Shown here: in pieces, positions 14,560 through 16,547 of the stretch
Layout: each line of letters begins with the position of its first letter
Numbering within the stretch: position 1 is the stretch's first letter
DNA from: JAMOAW01 sp039908535
Lineage (GTDB): Bacteria; Pseudomonadota; Magnetococcia; Magnetococcales; JADFZT01
DNA: 16,547 nucleotides
Assembly: GCA_039908535.1 (NCBI GenBank)
Contig: JAMOAW010000077.1
Location: forward strand, 1 to 16,547
Reading direction: 5' to 3'
The notes under the pieces: generated by a model
Seen by the model: the letters and a program-made list of their open reading frames with translations, nothing else
Told to the model about the DNA's origin: nothing
Databases searched by the model: none
Position numbers and translations under genes: made by a program

Positions 14560-15417
14560 TCAAACCGACAAAGAGGCGTGCGCAAAACCATACAACATAC
14601 GTATCTCCTCAGCCCAAAGATCGGTATTGGGTGTTTCCAAAATCAAGGGGATCCCCTCAAAACGGGGATCCTGCATAATACGGCGAAATGGTTCCACCCC
14701 TAAATGGCCTTGACCTATGGATTCATGCCGATCCACCCGCCGACCAAGCTCTGGTTTGGAATCGTTTAAATGCATCCCTTTCAGATAGTTAAACCCCACA
14801 ATCTGATCAAACCGAGTCATCACTTGGTTAAACCCTTCGGGTTGACGCAGATCATACCCAGCGGTAAAGGCATGACAGGTATCTAAACAGACCCCAATCC
14901 GCGATTTATCCTCGACCAAATCGATTATACGAGCCAAATGTTCAAAAGAATAACCCAGATTGGACCCTTGACCAGCAGTATTCTCAAGAACCGCCACCAC
15001 TCCAGAACTCTCCGCAAGAGAGCGATTGATAGAATCCGCAATCAGTGTCAAACATGCCTCTTCTGTGATCATACGTAAATGGCTGCCAGGATGAAAATTT
15101 AAACGATCTAATCCCAACTCCCGGCACCGATTTAACTCATCAATAAAAGCATGTCGCGATTTTTCTCTGAGTTCGGATTCTGGATGACCTAAATTGATTA
15201 AATATCCGTCATGGGGCAAAACATCCGCAGCCGTAAAACCAGCTGCCGCCATATGCAGACGAAAGGCCTCTACCTGTACGGATGTGATGGGTTTGGCAAG
15301 CCATTGCCGCTGATTTTTGGTAAACATCGCAAAAGCCTTGGCACCAATGGCTTGCGCATTCAAAGGTGCAACCTCTACCCCACCCGCAATGCTCACATGG
15401 GCTCCAACTTTTTTCAT
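14560..15417 (-). CDS. nfo: Endonuclease IV (AP endonuclease)
   Basis: This is a 285-residue TIM-barrel AP endonuclease that cuts 5' of abasic sites in base excision repair and can trim damaged 3' ends. All metal-binding landmarks are present: KVGAHVSIAGG start, LPHDGYLINL, NFHPGSH, LENTAGQGS, CLDTCHAFTAGYD, GMHLNDSK, the DRHESIGQGHLG motif and LILETPN. Length equals that of the E. coli enzyme. AAGGA lies eight bases before the ATG at 15417. It is 65 bases downstream of the repetitive acidic/Lys-rich gene and 59 bases upstream of yhaO on the same strand, so it is probably cotranscribed with the phosphoesterase in a DNA repair unit. Confidence 0.96.
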   Translation of the reverse strand: MKKVGAHVSIAGGVEVAPLNAQAIGAKAFAMFTKNQRQWLAKPITSVQVEAFRLHMAAAGFTAADVLPHDGYLINLGHPESELREKSRHAFIDELNRCRELGLDRLNFHPGSHLRMITEEACLTLIADSINRSLAESSGVVAVLENTAGQGSNLGYSFEHLARIIDLVEDKSRIGVCLDTCHAFTAGYDLRQPEGFNQVMTRFDQIVGFNYLKGMHLNDSKPELGRRVDRHESIGQGHLGVEPFRRIMQDPRFEGIPLILETPNTDLWAEEIRMLYGFAHASLSV

Positions 15418-15482
15418 CCAACCATTCCTTACAAAAAAATCAAGATATCCAGCAAAGAGATTCGAGACAATCCATTCAATCT

Positions 15483-16547
15483 CTATTTTTTCTTCTTTTT
15501 CTTATCGCTTTTTTTGTCATCTTTCTTATCTTTATTCTCTTTGCTTTTCTCTTTTACCTTCTTTCCTTTACTCACACTCTTTTTATCTTTACTCTTTTTC
15601 ACATGCTCTACACTCTCCATTACGGCGAGTCGTTCCAAAGCACGTTCGGTTTTTCGATCTAAAGAGAGATCCGCCACAGCAGCCGTCAAAATATCCTCAC
15701 GTAAAATAAGATTTTTCTCCAATTCTGCTTCCTCCTCATCCAAAAGTATCGCTGGAGAGGAACGGCTTATCTCTGCCAAAGCAATAGGTTCAATCTCAAT
15801 AGAGTCATCCTCAAGATGCGGGGCAGTCACCCCAGATAAATCTGTCAAATCAGAGTGTTCTTTCATTTTGCCCTCAGGGGAAACCTCAAGATTCAAACTC
15901 TTTTTTTTGACTTTTTTTGACTTTTTCACTTCAGCCATAATGCCTAATTCTGACATCGCATCGGTGGACGGTATAGTCAACTCGGCTTGCAATGTTTCCA
16001 CAACCGCATCTGAATCAACCTCCCCCTGCTTAAAATCAGATACGGATTGTTCATCCTCAAGTTCCACCAATATCGCCTGATAAATCTCTCCAATGGCCAC
16101 ATCATTGGCTTTTTTCTTGCTATTTTTTTGTGCTAAAACGCCCAAACCTTGCCCCTCTAACACCGTTGCCACGCTATTTTCCCTCTCCTGACTCTCTATG
16201 TTAGAAAAATCTGCCACCAATGCCATCTTAATCTCTGGTTCTAACGACGCCTCTGCAGAAATCTCAACCTCCGGTTCTAACGACGCCTCTGCAGAAATCT
16301 CAACCTCCGGTTCTAACGACGCCTCTGCAGAAATCTCAACCTCCGGTTCTAACGAAACCTCCGGTTCTAACGACGCCTCTGCAGAAATCTCAACCTCCGG
16401 TTCTAACGACGCCTCTGCAGAAATCTCGACCTCCGGTTCTAACGACGCCTCTGCCGACTTCTCAACCTCCGGTTCTAACGACGCCTCTGCCGACTTCTCA
16501 ACCTCCGGTTCTAACGACGCCTCTGCCGACTTCTCAACCTCCGGTTC
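15483..16547 (-). CDS. Repetitive acidic protein with lysine-rich C-terminus (N-terminus outside window)
   Basis: The frame is open from the right edge to the stop at 15483, giving 354 visible residues with no start in view. The ATG at 16226 follows GAGATTAAG without a ribosome site and lies in frame with the repeats, so it is internal. Visible residues 1-107 are a 12-residue tandem repeat, EPEVEKSAEASL or EPEVEISAEASL. A middle part (about 108-300) is acidic with Leu/Ile and Asp/Glu patches and contains a short KKSKKVKKK block. The last 45 residues are almost all Lys, Ser, Asp and Glu, ending in six lysines. No domain, signal or membrane segment is visible. The charge layout (acidic front, basic end) suggests a disordered scaffold or polyampholyte. 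I do not recognise it. It lies just upstream of nfo and may be its operon leader gene. Confidence 0.75.
   Translation of the reverse strand, partial: EPEVEKSAEASLEPEVEKSAEASLEPEVEKSAEASLEPEVEISAEASLEPEVEISAEASLEPEVSLEPEVEISAEASLEPEVEISAEASLEPEVEISAEASLEPEIKMALVADFSNIESQERENSVATVLEGQGLGVLAQKNSKKKANDVAIGEIYQAILVELEDEQSVSDFKQGEVDSDAVVETLQAELTIPSTDAMSELGIMAEVKKSKKVKKKSLNLEVSPEGKMKEHSDLTDLSGVTAPHLEDDSIEIEPIALAEISRSSPAILLDEEEAELEKNLILREDILTAAVADLSLDRKTERALERLAVMESVEHVKKSKDKKSVSKGKKVKEKSKENKDKKDDKKSDKKKKKK
16237..16547 (-). repeat. 36-bp coding tandem repeat array (12-residue units)
   Basis: Eight full 36-bp units and one 18-bp unit lie in frame: 16237-16272, 16273-16308, 16309-16344, short 16345-16362, 16363-16398, 16399-16434, 16435-16470, 16471-16506 and 16507-16542. 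Part of a further unit runs off the edge. The units are nearly identical at DNA level. Five encode Ile and three (nearest the edge) encode Lys at position 6. The short unit lacks the six codons EISAEA. Such homogeneity indicates recent expansion by slippage or recombination. Confidence 0.93.

Noticed and set aside
15211..16080. Plus-strand open frame of 289 codons, rich in Phe, Leu and Ser
   Set aside because: It crosses nfo and the Lys-rich gene antisense; the Phe/Leu-rich stretch is just the complement of lysine codons.
16237..16547. CRISPR array
   Set aside because: The period is a constant 36 bases with no unique spacers, and it is in frame with coding sequence; it is a protein tandem repeat.
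1..16547. tRNA or rRNA genes, insertion sequences with transposase
   Set aside because: No tRNA cloverleaf, rRNA segment or transposase motif was found on either strand.

Overview
The window looks like chromosomal DNA of a motile Gram-negative bacterium, most likely a proteobacterium. Support comes from CheD beside a histidine-kinase-like protein, a hybrid GGDEF/EAL enzyme, an NhaD-type Na+/H+ antiporter with a signal-like N-terminus, a TerD protein and clear Shine-Dalgarno sites. A dispersed, hairpin-rich intergenic repeat occurs four times in 16.5 kb. From memory this resembles the repeat-rich genomes of some aquatic or magnetotactic proteobacteria (Magnetococcales-like), but nothing here proves that placement.

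Left part (1-5134): a possible gene tail is followed by a soluble histidine-kinase-like protein coupled to cheD. That kinase has Asn where the phosphorylated His should be. A small Arg-rich protein on the minus strand comes next, with its own promoter and a palindromic leader. A PAS-GGDEF-EAL cyclic-di-GMP enzyme (minus) lies between two direct copies of the repeat. Then come a small multi-pass membrane protein and a single-domain cyclic-nucleotide-binding protein (plus).

Middle (5135-7281): two minus-strand genes, a CNNM/CBS/CorC membrane protein and a 109-residue protein with a SWIM-like zinc motif. The SWIM gene has a recognisable promoter.

Right part (7282-16547): everything is on the minus strand. 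In transcription order the genes are a repetitive acidic/lysine-rich protein cut by the window edge, nfo (endonuclease IV), a YhaO-type metallophosphoesterase, nhaD, terD, and a YhaN-type SbcC/Rad50-like ATPase. YhaO and YhaN are partners in other bacteria. Here they are separated by nhaD-terD, which is bracketed by oppositely oriented copies of the repeat, as if a cassette had entered a nfo-yhaO-yhaN repair operon. The yhaO gene carries an apparent frameshift: its last 57 or so codons continue in another frame, starting at a GATG tandem repeat.

The observations most worth following are the His-less kinase next to cheD, the composite repeat family and its placement at gene boundaries, the split and frameshifted yhaO/yhaN pair, and the 12-residue tandem repeat protein at the right edge.
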